DNA from: Lysobacteraceae bacterium
GTDB lineage: Bacteria > Pseudomonadota > Gammaproteobacteria > Nevskiales > Nevskiaceae
Direction of reading: 5' to 3'
DNA length: 64,000 nucleotides
NCBI GenBank assembly: GCA_013823855.1
Contig: PNMW01000079.1
Coordinates: 1-64,000, forward strand
Shown here: positions 18,061 through 25,783 of the stretch, in pieces
Layout: every line of letters starts with the position of its first letter
Numbering within the stretch: position 1 is the stretch's first letter
Program-made: the position numbers and the translations under genes
The notes under the pieces: model-generated
The model's database searches: none
Told to the model about the DNA's origin: nothing
The model's input: the letters and a program-made list of their open reading frames with translations, nothing else

Positions 18061-18846
18061 TCAGGCGGTCTCGCCGTCGCGCAAGGTCAGGATTTCGTAG
18101 CCCGTTTCGGTCACCAGCACCGTGTGCTCCCATTGCGCCGACAGCGAGTGATCCTTGGTGACGACCGTCCAGCCGTCCGGCAGCAGTTTCACTTCGCAGC
18201 GGCCGGCGTTGAGCATCGGTTCGATCGTGAAGGTCATGCCCGGTACCAGTTCCATGCCGGTGCCCGGGCGGCCATAGTGAACGACCTGCGGGTCCTCGTG
18301 GAAAATCCGCCCGATGCCATGGCCGCAGTAGTCGCGCACCACCGAATAGCCGCGCGCTTCGGCCACCGTCTGCACGGCGGCGCCGATGTCACCCAGGCGG
18401 GCGCCGGGACGCACCTTGCGGATGCCGGCGAGCATCGCCTCGCGGGTGGTTTCGGTCAGCCGTTTGGCCAGGATGCTCGGCTCGCCGATGTAGAACATCT
18501 GGCTGGTGTCGCCGTGCCAGCCGTCCTTGATCACGGTGACGTCGATGTTGATGACGTCACCGCGCTTCAGTGGCTTGCTGGCCGGAATGCCGTGGCAGAC
18601 GACGTGATTGATCGAGGTGCAGATCGACTTCGGAAACGGCATCCGGCCACCGCCGCCACCGTAACCGAGCGGGGCAGGGATGCCGCGCAGCGTGTTGACG
18701 ATGTAGTCATGGCAGAGGCGGTCCAGTTCCTCGGTCGTCACGCCTGCCTTGACGTGCGGAGCGATCATGGTCAGGACCGACGCTGCCGCCTTGCCGGCGG
18801 CGCGCATGCCGTCGCGCTCTTCCGGATTCTTGATGGTGACCGACAT
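18061..18846 (-). CDS. map: Methionine aminopeptidase, type I
   Basis: Map removes the initiator methionine from nascent proteins. The 261-residue product has all metal and catalytic residues of the type I family: His85 (VVCHGIP), Asp102 and Asp113 (NIDVTV, GDTS), His176 (CGHGIG), Glu209 (TIEP) and Glu240 (QWEHT). Length equals the E. coli enzyme. It is divergent from rpsB across a 255-base gap, and is first in map-glnD-dapD. Confidence 0.97.
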   Translation of the reverse strand: MSVTIKNPEERDGMRAAGKAAASVLTMIAPHVKAGVTTEELDRLCHDYIVNTLRGIPAPLGYGGGGGRMPFPKSICTSINHVVCHGIPASKPLKRGDVINIDVTVIKDGWHGDTSQMFYIGEPSILAKRLTETTREAMLAGIRKVRPGARLGDIGAAVQTVAEARGYSVVRDYCGHGIGRIFHEDPQVVHYGRPGTGMELVPGMTFTIEPMLNAGRCEVKLLPDGWTVVTKDHSLSAQWEHTVLVTETGYEILTLRDGETA

Positions 18847-18940
18847 GGTGTTCGTGCGTGCCTGCTGCGTGTGGGGGCGAAAGGAATGCTGCGCCCGATG
18901 CAGATGGGGCCGCGGTGCGAGTGGTAAGCCGACAGCCGCC

Positions 18941-18951
18941 TATGGTATAAA
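18941..18951 (+). promoter_or_regulatory. Probable rpsB promoter, extended -10
   Basis: TATGGTATAAA matches an extended -10 (TRTGN-TATAAT) with one mismatch; no clear -35 is visible, as is common for extended -10 promoters. It would give a leader of about 140-150 bases before rpsB, long enough for the S2 autoregulation known in gammaproteobacteria (inference). Confidence 0.55.
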
Positions 18952-19101
18952 GCGCGCCGCCGCAAGGCAACGACGCGAAAAGCCAGCAGATTTTGCCTGA
19001 TTTCGCGATCCCATCCGCGCACGTCCCTGGGTGTCCTTCGAGCCAGCAAGGCTTTCGGGATTCCACGTTGCGCGGTCAGCCCAACCCAAGGAGATTGCAC
19101 C

Positions 19102-19905
19102 ATGTCGTCGATCACGATGCGTCAGCTGCTGGAAGCCGGCGTCCACTTCGGACACCGCACCCGTTACTGGAACCCGAAGATGGAGGCCTACATCTTCGGC
19201 GACCGCAACAAGATTCACATCATCAACCTTGAGAACACGCTGCCGCTGCTCAAGGACGCCTGCAACTTCGCCGGCAAGCTGGCCGCCAACGGTGGCCGGA
19301 TCCTGTTCGTCGGCACCAAGCGCGCCGCCCGCGACGCGATCCGCGACGAAGCGGTCCGCGCCGGCATGCCGCACGTCAGCCAGCGCTGGCTCGGCGGCAC
19401 GCTGACCAACTTCAAGACCGTCAAGGGCTCGATCAAGCGCCTGCACGAGATGGAAAAGCAGGTCGCCGACGGCACCGTCAACCGCCTGTCGAAGAAGGAA
19501 CAGCTGCTGTTCACCCGCGAGCTGGAAAAGCTGCAGCGCTCGCTGGGCGGCATCAAGGACATGCCGGCGCTGCCGGACGCCCTGTTCATCATCGACACAG
19601 GCTACGAGAAGATCGCCGTTTCGGAAGCCAAGAAGCTCGGCATCCCGATCATTGCCGTCGTCGACACCAACAACAATCCGGACGGCATCGACTGCGTGAT
19701 CCCGGGCAACGACGACGCCATCCGCGCGATCAAGGTCTACGCCCAGTGCATCGCCGACAGCATCATCGAAGGCCGCGGCACCAACACCGTCAACGTGCGC
19801 GCCGAAGAGTTCGCGACCGCCGGTGACGACGAGGCCGCCCCGGTTCGTCCGCGCCGTCCGCGCAGCGGCAAGCCGGGTGGCCGCGGCGACCGCGCCGACG
19901 CCTGA
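19102..19905 (+). CDS. rpsB: 30S ribosomal protein S2
   Basis: S2 binds the small ribosomal subunit between head and body. The 267-residue product shows the signatures [40 protein letters not shown] and, mid-protein, [20 protein letters not shown]; the C-terminal third has [20 protein letters not shown] and [19 protein letters not shown]. It ends in a basic Arg/Gly/Pro tail (about residues 250-267). AAGGAG lies ahead of ATG 19102. It heads the rpsB-tsf transcript. Confidence 0.98.
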   Translation: MSSITMRQLLEAGVHFGHRTRYWNPKMEAYIFGDRNKIHIINLENTLPLLKDACNFAGKLAANGGRILFVGTKRAARDAIRDEAVRAGMPHVSQRWLGGTLTNFKTVKGSIKRLHEMEKQVADGTVNRLSKKEQLLFTRELEKLQRSLGGIKDMPALPDALFIIDTGYEKIAVSEAKKLGIPIIAVVDTNNNPDGIDCVIPGNDDAIRAIKVYAQCIADSIIEGRGTNTVNVRAEEFATAGDDEAAPVRPRRPRSGKPGGRGDRADA

Positions 19906-19913
19906 TGCTGCAG

Positions 19914-19953
19914 TGGCGCGGACGGAACGGTGGATCCCGTTCCGTCCGCGCCA
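19914..19953. promoter_or_regulatory. Large hairpin in the rpsB-tsf gap (attenuator-like)
   Basis: A perfect 17-bp stem, TGGCGCGGACGGAACGG paired with CCGTTCCGTCCGCGCCA, six-base loop TGGATC, starting 9 bases after the rpsB stop. No U-run follows, so it is not a normal intrinsic terminator. It could stabilise the rpsB end or reduce readthrough into tsf. Confidence 0.7.
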
Positions 19954-20099
19954 TGTTCCCGGCACGTCCGAGGCGGCGCGACAGCGCCGTTTCGCGTTAC
20001 GGGGCCAGCCCGCGAGCCGTTCCTGGGCTGACACATGAACGCCGTATCGTCGGTCGTCCGACGCATACCTCCCCACATTCGAATCAAGGTTGAACCGAC

Positions 20100-21140
20100 A
20101 TGAGCACTCCCGTCACTGCTGCCCTCGTCAAGGAACTGCGCGACCGTACCGGCGCCGGCATGAGCGATTGCAAGAAGGCGCTTGAGGCGACCGGCGGCAA
20201 CGTCGATGCGGCGGCCGAAAAGCTGCGCGTCGACGGCATGGCCAAGGCCGACAAGAAGGGCAGCCGCACGGCAGCCGAGGGCGTGATCTCGATCGCCGTC
20301 GGTGCCGACGCCATCGTGCTGGTCGAAACCAACAGCGAAACCGACTTCGTGTCGAAAGGCGACGACTTCAAGGCGCTCGGCGATGCCGCCGCCAAGGCCG
20401 CGCTTGCCGCCCGTCCGGCCACGCTCGCCGACCTGCTGGCGCTGAAGGCCGCCGACGGCCAGACGATCGAGGAAATCCGGCGCGGTCTGGTGGCCAAGAT
20501 CGGCGAGAACATCACCGTGCGCCGTTTCGAGATCGTCGAGAAGGCCGCTGGCCCGATCAACTACTACCTGCACGGCTCGAAGATCGGCGCCGTGGTGGCG
20601 CTGAACGCCGGCGACGAGGAACTGGCCCGCGATCTGGCAATGCACGTTGCCGCCAGCGCGCCGCGCTTCCTCGATACCACGCAGATCCCGGCCGAGGTCG
20701 TCGAAGCCGAGAAGCGCGTCATCGAAGAGACCATGGCCCGCGAGCAGGCCGAAGCCCAGGCCGAGTCGGACCGCTTCGGCGGCTTCCTCAAGGAAATGGA
20801 CGCCGAGCGCAGCAACGGCCATTACGACTCGCTCGACGCCGAAGGCAAGAAGAACTGGGACGACGAGTACGCCGGCGTGAAGAAGAAGTTCGGCGGCGGC
20901 TACAAGCCGAAGCCGGCCGAGATTCTCGCCAAGATGGCGACCGGCAAGATCGCCAAGTTCGTCAACGACATCACCCTGGTTGGCCAGCCGTTCGTCAAGG
21001 ATCCGGACCAGACCGTCGAGAAGCTGCTGAAGACCAGGAGCGCCAGCGTCGCCCGTTTCGTGCGGCTGGCGGTCGGCGAAGGCATCGAGAAGAAGACCAC
21101 CGACTTCGCGGCCGAAGTGGCAGCCGCGACCCAGGTCTGA
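20100..21140 (+). CDS. tsf: Elongation factor Ts with an extra C-terminal-half insertion
   Basis: EF-Ts is the nucleotide exchange factor for EF-Tu. The N-terminal domain (VKELRDRTGAGMSDCKKALE) and the catalytic TDFVS element (residues 81-85) are canonical, as is the end (LTGQPFVKDP-like LVGQPFVKDPDQTVEKLL, VGEGIEKKTTDFAAEVAAA). At 346 residues it is about 60 longer than E. coli EF-Ts (283). The excess maps to roughly residues 213-270, a charged region rich in Asp, Lys and Gly (for example DRFGGFLKEMDAERSNGHYD) placed where the coiled-coil helices of the C-terminal domain lie. No frameshift is needed. It is followed by a terminator. Confidence 0.96.
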   Translation: MSTPVTAALVKELRDRTGAGMSDCKKALEATGGNVDAAAEKLRVDGMAKADKKGSRTAAEGVISIAVGADAIVLVETNSETDFVSKGDDFKALGDAAAKAALAARPATLADLLALKAADGQTIEEIRRGLVAKIGENITVRRFEIVEKAAGPINYYLHGSKIGAVVALNAGDEELARDLAMHVAASAPRFLDTTQIPAEVVEAEKRVIEETMAREQAEAQAESDRFGGFLKEMDAERSNGHYDSLDAEGKKNWDDEYAGVKKKFGGGYKPKPAEILAKMATGKIAKFVNDITLVGQPFVKDPDQTVEKLLKTRSASVARFVRLAVGEGIEKKTTDFAAEVAAATQV

Positions 21141-21183
21141 GGGGGCGTGGGAACCTGAATTTCAGGTAAAGTAACGTCGGTCG

Positions 21184-21206
21184 AGGCCCCGGAAACGGGG
21201 CCTTTT
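21184..21206 (+). terminator. Intrinsic terminator after tsf
   Basis: AGGCCCC / GGGGCCT stem with GGAAAC loop followed by TTTT. A separate 15-base palindrome, ACCTGAATTTCAGGT, lies at 21153-21167 between the tsf stop and this terminator. Confidence 0.8.
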
Positions 21207-21326
21207 GGTAGCTGCACCCACCTGGTGTCGCGGGTCGCCTGTTTGAAGCAAGTGCCTGATTTGTCGAGCGGCATTCGGTCTGACGGGCCGGCGATCCTCA
21301 CCGTTGTCTGACCCGGAGCCTCGTCA

Positions 21327-22082
21327 TTGAATCCACCGCTCGCCGCTGAATCGGTCAAGCCGGCCACGCCGCCAGCTTACAAGCGCATCCTGCTGAAACT
21401 TTCCGGCGAAGCCCTGATGGGCGACCTCGGTTTCGGCATCTCGCCGGCGGTGATGAGCTTCCTGGCTGACGAGCTGAAAGAGATCGTCGATCTCGGCGTG
21501 CAGGTCGCCCTGGTCGTCGGCGCCGGCAACATCTTCCGCGGCGAAGGCCTGGCGCGTGCCGGCATGGACCGGGTGACCGGCGACCAGATGGGCATGCTGG
21601 CGACGGTGATCAACGCACTGGCGATCCAGGACGCCATCGAGCGGGTCGGCCTCGAGGCGCGCGTGCAGTCGGCGATCCGGATCAACGAGGTCTGCGAGGA
21701 CTTCATCCGCCGCAAGGCGATCCGGCACCTGGAGAAGGGCCGCGTGCTGGTGTTCGCCGCCGGCACCGGCAATCCGTTCTTCACCACCGATTCGGCCGCA
21801 GCACTCCGCGCCATCGAGATCTCCGCCGACCTGATGCTAAAGGCCACCAAGGTCGACGGCGTCTACACCGCCGATCCGAAGAAGGACCCGACCGCGACGC
21901 GCTACGAGGAACTGACCTACGACGAGGCGCTGGATCGTCGCCTCGGCGTGATGGACCAGACCGCGCTGGTGCTGTGCCGCGACCACAAGATCCGCCTCAA
22001 GGTCTACGACATGGACCGCCCGAAGGCGCTGCTGCGGATCGTCACCGGGGATAACTCGCTCGGCACGCTGGTCAAGGTCTGA
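21327..22082 (+). CDS. pyrH: UMP kinase
   Basis: PyrH phosphorylates UMP to UDP and is a hexameric, GTP-activated bacterial enzyme. The product (251 residues) has the opening [16 protein letters not shown], the GAGNIFRG loop, [40 protein letters not shown] and [16 protein letters not shown]. The start is TTG 21327 with CGGAG upstream; about 18 extra residues precede the conserved core. It opens the pyrH-frr-uppS-cdsA series and lies beyond the tsf terminator, so it likely has its own promoter. Confidence 0.97.
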   Translation: MNPPLAAESVKPATPPAYKRILLKLSGEALMGDLGFGISPAVMSFLADELKEIVDLGVQVALVVGAGNIFRGEGLARAGMDRVTGDQMGMLATVINALAIQDAIERVGLEARVQSAIRINEVCEDFIRRKAIRHLEKGRVLVFAAGTGNPFFTTDSAAALRAIEISADLMLKATKVDGVYTADPKKDPTATRYEELTYDEALDRRLGVMDQTALVLCRDHKIRLKVYDMDRPKALLRIVTGDNSLGTLVKV

Positions 22083-22194
22083 CCGGGGCCATCGAGCATG
22101 ACGATCACCGAACGCCCTCGCCGATGCCTGCCATCCGCGCGGCGACGTGCCACCCTGTATTCCGTACCTGAACTGTTGCCCTGGAACTGACCCG

Positions 22195-22755
22195 ATGATC
22201 GAAGACATCAAGAAAGATGCGACGGCACGCATGCAGAAGACCGTCGACGGCCTCAAGGCCTCGTTTTCCAAGCTCCGCACCGGTCGCGCCTCGACGGCGA
22301 TTCTCGAACACGTGCGCGTCGACTACTACGGTTCCGAATCGCCGCTGTCGCAGGTGGCCAGCGTGGTGGTCGAAGACGCCCGCACCATTTCCATCGCGCC
22401 CTGGGATCGCAACATGATCGGCGCCATCGAGAAGGCGATCCTCGCCTCCGACCTCGGCATCACGCCGAACACCGCCGGCACCACGATCCGCATCAACATG
22501 CCGCCGCTGACCGAGGAACGCCGCAAGGACCTGGTCAAGGTGGTGAAGTCGGAAACCGAGAACGCCCGCGTCGCGATCCGCAACGTGCGCCGCGATGCCA
22601 ACCAGTCGATCAAGGAACTGGCGAAGGAAAAGATCATCACGGCGGACGAGGAGAAGGGCGCCGAGGCGGCGATCCAGAAGCTCACCGACCAGTTCGTCGC
22701 CAAGGCCGACGAAACCATGAACGGCAAAGAAAAAGAGCTGATGTCGGTCGGATGA
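22195..22755 (+). CDS. frr: Ribosome recycling factor
   Basis: RRF splits post-termination ribosomes with EF-G. ATG 22195 gives 186 residues (E. coli 185): MIEDIKKDATARMQKTVDGL, LRTGRASTAILEHVRVDYYG, PLSQVASVVVEDARTISIAP, then TIRINMPPLTEERRKDLVK and the long helical end with QKLTDQFVAKADETMNGKEK. An in-frame upstream ATG at 22147 gives a non-homologous extension and was not used. Its last bases overlap the uppS start (ATGA). Confidence 0.97.
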   Translation: MIEDIKKDATARMQKTVDGLKASFSKLRTGRASTAILEHVRVDYYGSESPLSQVASVVVEDARTISIAPWDRNMIGAIEKAILASDLGITPNTAGTTIRINMPPLTEERRKDLVKVVKSETENARVAIRNVRRDANQSIKELAKEKIITADEEKGAEAAIQKLTDQFVAKADETMNGKEKELMSVG

Positions 22756-23471
22756 CCAGCGACCTGCCGAATCTGCCGGATGCGCGGATTCCGGCGCACG
22801 TCGCCGTCATCATGGATGGCAACGGCCGCTGGGCGAAGCAGCGCCTGCGGCCACGCGCGTTCGGTCATCAGGCCGGCGTGAAGTCGGCGCGACGGATCGT
22901 CCGTGCCTCGCACAAGGCGGGCGTCAAGGCGCTGACCCTGTTCGCGTTCAGCCAGGAGAACTGGCAGCGTCCGCCGACCGAGGTATCGCTGCTGATGGGG
23001 CTGTTCGTCCGCACGCTGCGTCGCGAGGTCGGCAGCCTGCATCGCAACGGCGTGCGCATCCGCTTCATCGGCAATCACGGCGATTTCCCGGCCGAGCTGA
23101 AGACGCTGATGCAGGATGCGGAAGCGCTGACCCGCGACAATCTTGGCCTGCAGCTGATCATCGCGGTCGGCTACGGCGGTCATTGGGATATCGCCCAGGC
23201 AGCGGGCAGCCTGTGCCGTGATGGCCTGCCGATCACGCCGCAGGCGATCGAGTCGCGGCTGGCGGTCGCCGACCTGCCGCACCCGGATCTGCTGATCCGC
23301 ACCGGCGGCGAGAAGCGCCTGTCGAACTTCCTGATGTGGCAGCTGGCGTACACCGAGCTGCACCTGGTCGACACGCTGTGGCCCGATTTCGACGAGGCGT
23401 CGTTCGCCGACGCCCTTTCCTGGTACGCCTCGCGCGACCGTCGCTACGGCCGCGTGCCGGAAGCCAGCTGA
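22752..23471 (+). CDS. uppS: Undecaprenyl diphosphate synthase
   Basis: UppS extends farnesyl diphosphate with eight isopentenyl units to make the C55 carrier for peptidoglycan and O-antigen. The 239-residue product has MDGNGRWAKQR with the catalytic Asp22, FGHQAGVKSARRIV, LTLFAFSQENWQRP, and the C-terminal PDLLIRTGGEKRLSNFLMWQ with LWPDFDE. All family regions are present. It overlaps frr by four bases and is followed after 9 bases by cdsA. Confidence 0.97.
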   Translation: MTSDLPNLPDARIPAHVAVIMDGNGRWAKQRLRPRAFGHQAGVKSARRIVRASHKAGVKALTLFAFSQENWQRPPTEVSLLMGLFVRTLRREVGSLHRNGVRIRFIGNHGDFPAELKTLMQDAEALTRDNLGLQLIIAVGYGGHWDIAQAAGSLCRDGLPITPQAIESRLAVADLPHPDLLIRTGGEKRLSNFLMWQLAYTELHLVDTLWPDFDEASFADALSWYASRDRRYGRVPEAS

Positions 23472-23480
23472 GGTATCGCC

Positions 23481-24299
23481 ATGTTGAAGCAGCGGGTCAT
23501 CACCGCCCTGATCCTGCTGCCCCTGATCCTCGGGCCGATCATCTGGTTCCCGACGCCGTGGCTCTATGTGTTCCTCGCCGGGCCGGGCCTGATTGCCGCC
23601 TGGGAATGGACGGCACTGATGGGCATGAGCGAGTCGACAGCACGCTACGCCTATCTGGCGCTGGTCTCGGCGCTGATTGCCGCGGCCTGGTATGCCGGCA
23701 CGCTCGGTCATGCGCTCTGGGTGGTCGCCGTCGGCGCGATCTGGTGGCTGCACGCGCTGCGTCTGGTGGCCGGCTATCCGGCGAATTTCCGGCAGCGGCC
23801 GCCCGGCAGGCTGGCGATGTCGGCCTACGGCCTGCTGATGCTGGTCCCCGCGCTGCTCGGGTTGGCGATGCTGCACGGCGCCGACCACGGCGGGCGACGG
23901 ATCTTCTTCCTGTTCGAACTGGTCTGGATGGCCGACATCGGCGCCTACTTCGCCGGTCGCCGCTTCGGCAAGCGCAAGCTGGCGATCGAGGTCAGCCCCG
24001 GCAAGTCGATCGAAGGCGCGGTCGGCGGCTTCGTCGCGTCGATGCTGGTGGCGGCGCTGTCGGCATCGTGGGTATTCGGCGCCGGCCGCTTCGACTGGCT
24101 GCCGATGCTGTTGCTGTGCGCGCTGGTGATCGCGGTGTCGATCGTCGGTGACCTGACCGAAAGCCTGTTCAAGCGTCACCGCGGCGTGAAGGACAGCGGC
24201 ACCTTGCTGCCGGGGCACGGCGGCGTGCTCGACCGCGTCGACAGCGTGCTCGCTGCGGCGCCGGTGCTGGCGCTCGGCCTGGCCTTGAGCGGTATCTGA
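23481..24299 (+). CDS. cdsA: Phosphatidate cytidylyltransferase
   Basis: CdsA makes CDP-diacylglycerol from phosphatidic acid and CTP for all phospholipids. The 272-residue polytopic product begins MLKQRVITALILLPL, has about seven or eight membrane segments, and carries the family signature near the end, SLFKRHRGVKDSGTLLPGHG followed by GVLDRVDS. In most related genomes dxr comes next; here the gap to rseP is only 82 bases with no gene. Confidence 0.96.
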   Translation: MLKQRVITALILLPLILGPIIWFPTPWLYVFLAGPGLIAAWEWTALMGMSESTARYAYLALVSALIAAAWYAGTLGHALWVVAVGAIWWLHALRLVAGYPANFRQRPPGRLAMSAYGLLMLVPALLGLAMLHGADHGGRRIFFLFELVWMADIGAYFAGRRFGKRKLAIEVSPGKSIEGAVGGFVASMLVAALSASWVFGAGRFDWLPMLLLCALVIAVSIVGDLTESLFKRHRGVKDSGTLLPGHGGVLDRVDSVLAAAPVLALGLALSGI

Positions 24300-24381
24300 C
24301 GTGACCGGATTCGGGGGCGTGAACCCATTGCCGGGCGCGATGGTCGAAGCGACGCGCTTGTCCCACCTGCGACCCTGACCC

Positions 24382-25752
24382 ATGCTCGACACCCTGCATT
24401 CCGCCGGTTCCTTCATCGTTGCCATCGGTGTGCTGGTGGCGTTCCACGAGTTCGGCCATTTCTGGGTCGCGCGCCGCTTCGACATCAAGGTGCTGAAGTT
24501 CTCGATCGGCTTCGGCCGGCCGCTGTGGTCACGACGCGGCAAGGACGGCGTCGAGTACATCGTCGCGATGATTCCGCTGGGTGGCTACGTCAAGCTGCTC
24601 GACGAGCGCGAAGCCGATGTGGTGGTCCCGCCGCAGGACCTGCCGCACGCTTTCAACCGGCAGTCGGTCTGGAAGCGGATCGGCGTCTATGCCGCCGGCC
24701 CGGCGTTCAACTTCCTGCTGGCGATCAGCTTCTACTGGCTGCTGTACATGGTCGGCGTGCCGGGAATGAAGCCGGTGATCGACGAGCCGCCGCCCGGCTC
24801 CGTGGGCGCCCGCGCCGGCTTCCATGCCGGCGAACAGATCGTTGCGCTCGACGACCGGCCGATCGCCACCTGGTCGGTGCTTCGCGGCGAACTGCTCGAC
24901 CACGCCCTGAACCAGGGCGATACCCGGTTCCGGGTGCGCGCCGCCGACGGCAGCGAGCGAACCGTCAATGTCGATCTGCGCAAGGTCCGCATCGACCCGG
25001 CGCTGCTGTTCGAGGATCTCGGCCTGGCTCCGTTCGATCCGCCGATTCCGGCGATCGTCGGCGAGGTGGTGGCCGGCAGCGCCGCCGCCCAGGCCGGCTT
25101 CCAGCCCGGCGACAAGGTACTGAGCGTCGACGGCGAGGCCGTGCCGTCGTTCCAGGTGCTGCGCCGGATGGTGACGGCGCGCCCCGGACAAGTGGTCAAC
25201 TTCGCGATCGAACGCGGCGGCGAACAGCAGATATTGAGTGCCATCGTCGGCTCCGAAGGCAGCGGCGACAAGGCGGTCGGGCGCATGGGATTCACCGCGC
25301 AGCGCGTGGCGGGGCAGGGCGATTTGTGGCAGGATTTGCGCGCCGAAGTGCGGCTAGGACCTCTTGCTGCGGCCTCGGCGGCACTGCACCAGACCTGGCA
25401 GGTTTCCGCGCTGACCCTCCGCTTGCTGTACCGGATGGTGGTCGGCGATGTGTCGGTCAAGAACGTCAGCGGACCGATCCAGATCGCGCAAGCGGCGGGC
25501 TTTTCGGCCAGCGCCGGAATGGTTGCGTTCGTAACGTTTGTGGCTTTGGTCAGTGTCAGCATCGGCATCTTCAATCTGCTGCCGATTCCGATGCTTGACG
25601 GTGGGCAGATCCTGTTCGGCCTGATCGAAGCGGTGAAAGGTTCACCGCTGTCGGATCGCGTGCAGATGGCGGGACAGCAGGTCGGCATGACCTTGTTGCT
25701 GCTGCTGATGGGGCTGGCGTTCTACAACGATGTGGCCAGCATGATCGGCTGA
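24382..25752 (+). CDS. rseP: Regulated intramembrane protease RseP
   Basis: RseP is the site-2 zinc protease that cuts anti-sigma factor RseA and remnant signal peptides in the inner membrane. The 456-residue product has the zinc motif HEFGH at residues 22-26 in the first helix, two periplasmic PDZ domains (about 125-200 and 205-290, with GARAGFHAGEQIVALDDRPI and AQAGFQPGDKVLSVDGEAVP), and the second active-site segment NLLPIPMLDGGQ in the C-terminal helices. Length fits. It stands directly before bamA. Confidence 0.97.
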   Translation: MLDTLHSAGSFIVAIGVLVAFHEFGHFWVARRFDIKVLKFSIGFGRPLWSRRGKDGVEYIVAMIPLGGYVKLLDEREADVVVPPQDLPHAFNRQSVWKRIGVYAAGPAFNFLLAISFYWLLYMVGVPGMKPVIDEPPPGSVGARAGFHAGEQIVALDDRPIATWSVLRGELLDHALNQGDTRFRVRAADGSERTVNVDLRKVRIDPALLFEDLGLAPFDPPIPAIVGEVVAGSAAAQAGFQPGDKVLSVDGEAVPSFQVLRRMVTARPGQVVNFAIERGGEQQILSAIVGSEGSGDKAVGRMGFTAQRVAGQGDLWQDLRAEVRLGPLAAASAALHQTWQVSALTLRLLYRMVVGDVSVKNVSGPIQIAQAAGFSASAGMVAFVTFVALVSVSIGIFNLLPIPMLDGGQILFGLIEAVKGSPLSDRVQMAGQQVGMTLLLLLMGLAFYNDVASMIG

Positions 25753-25783
25753 CAACGACATTGGGTTCACGAGGGGAAGAGTT

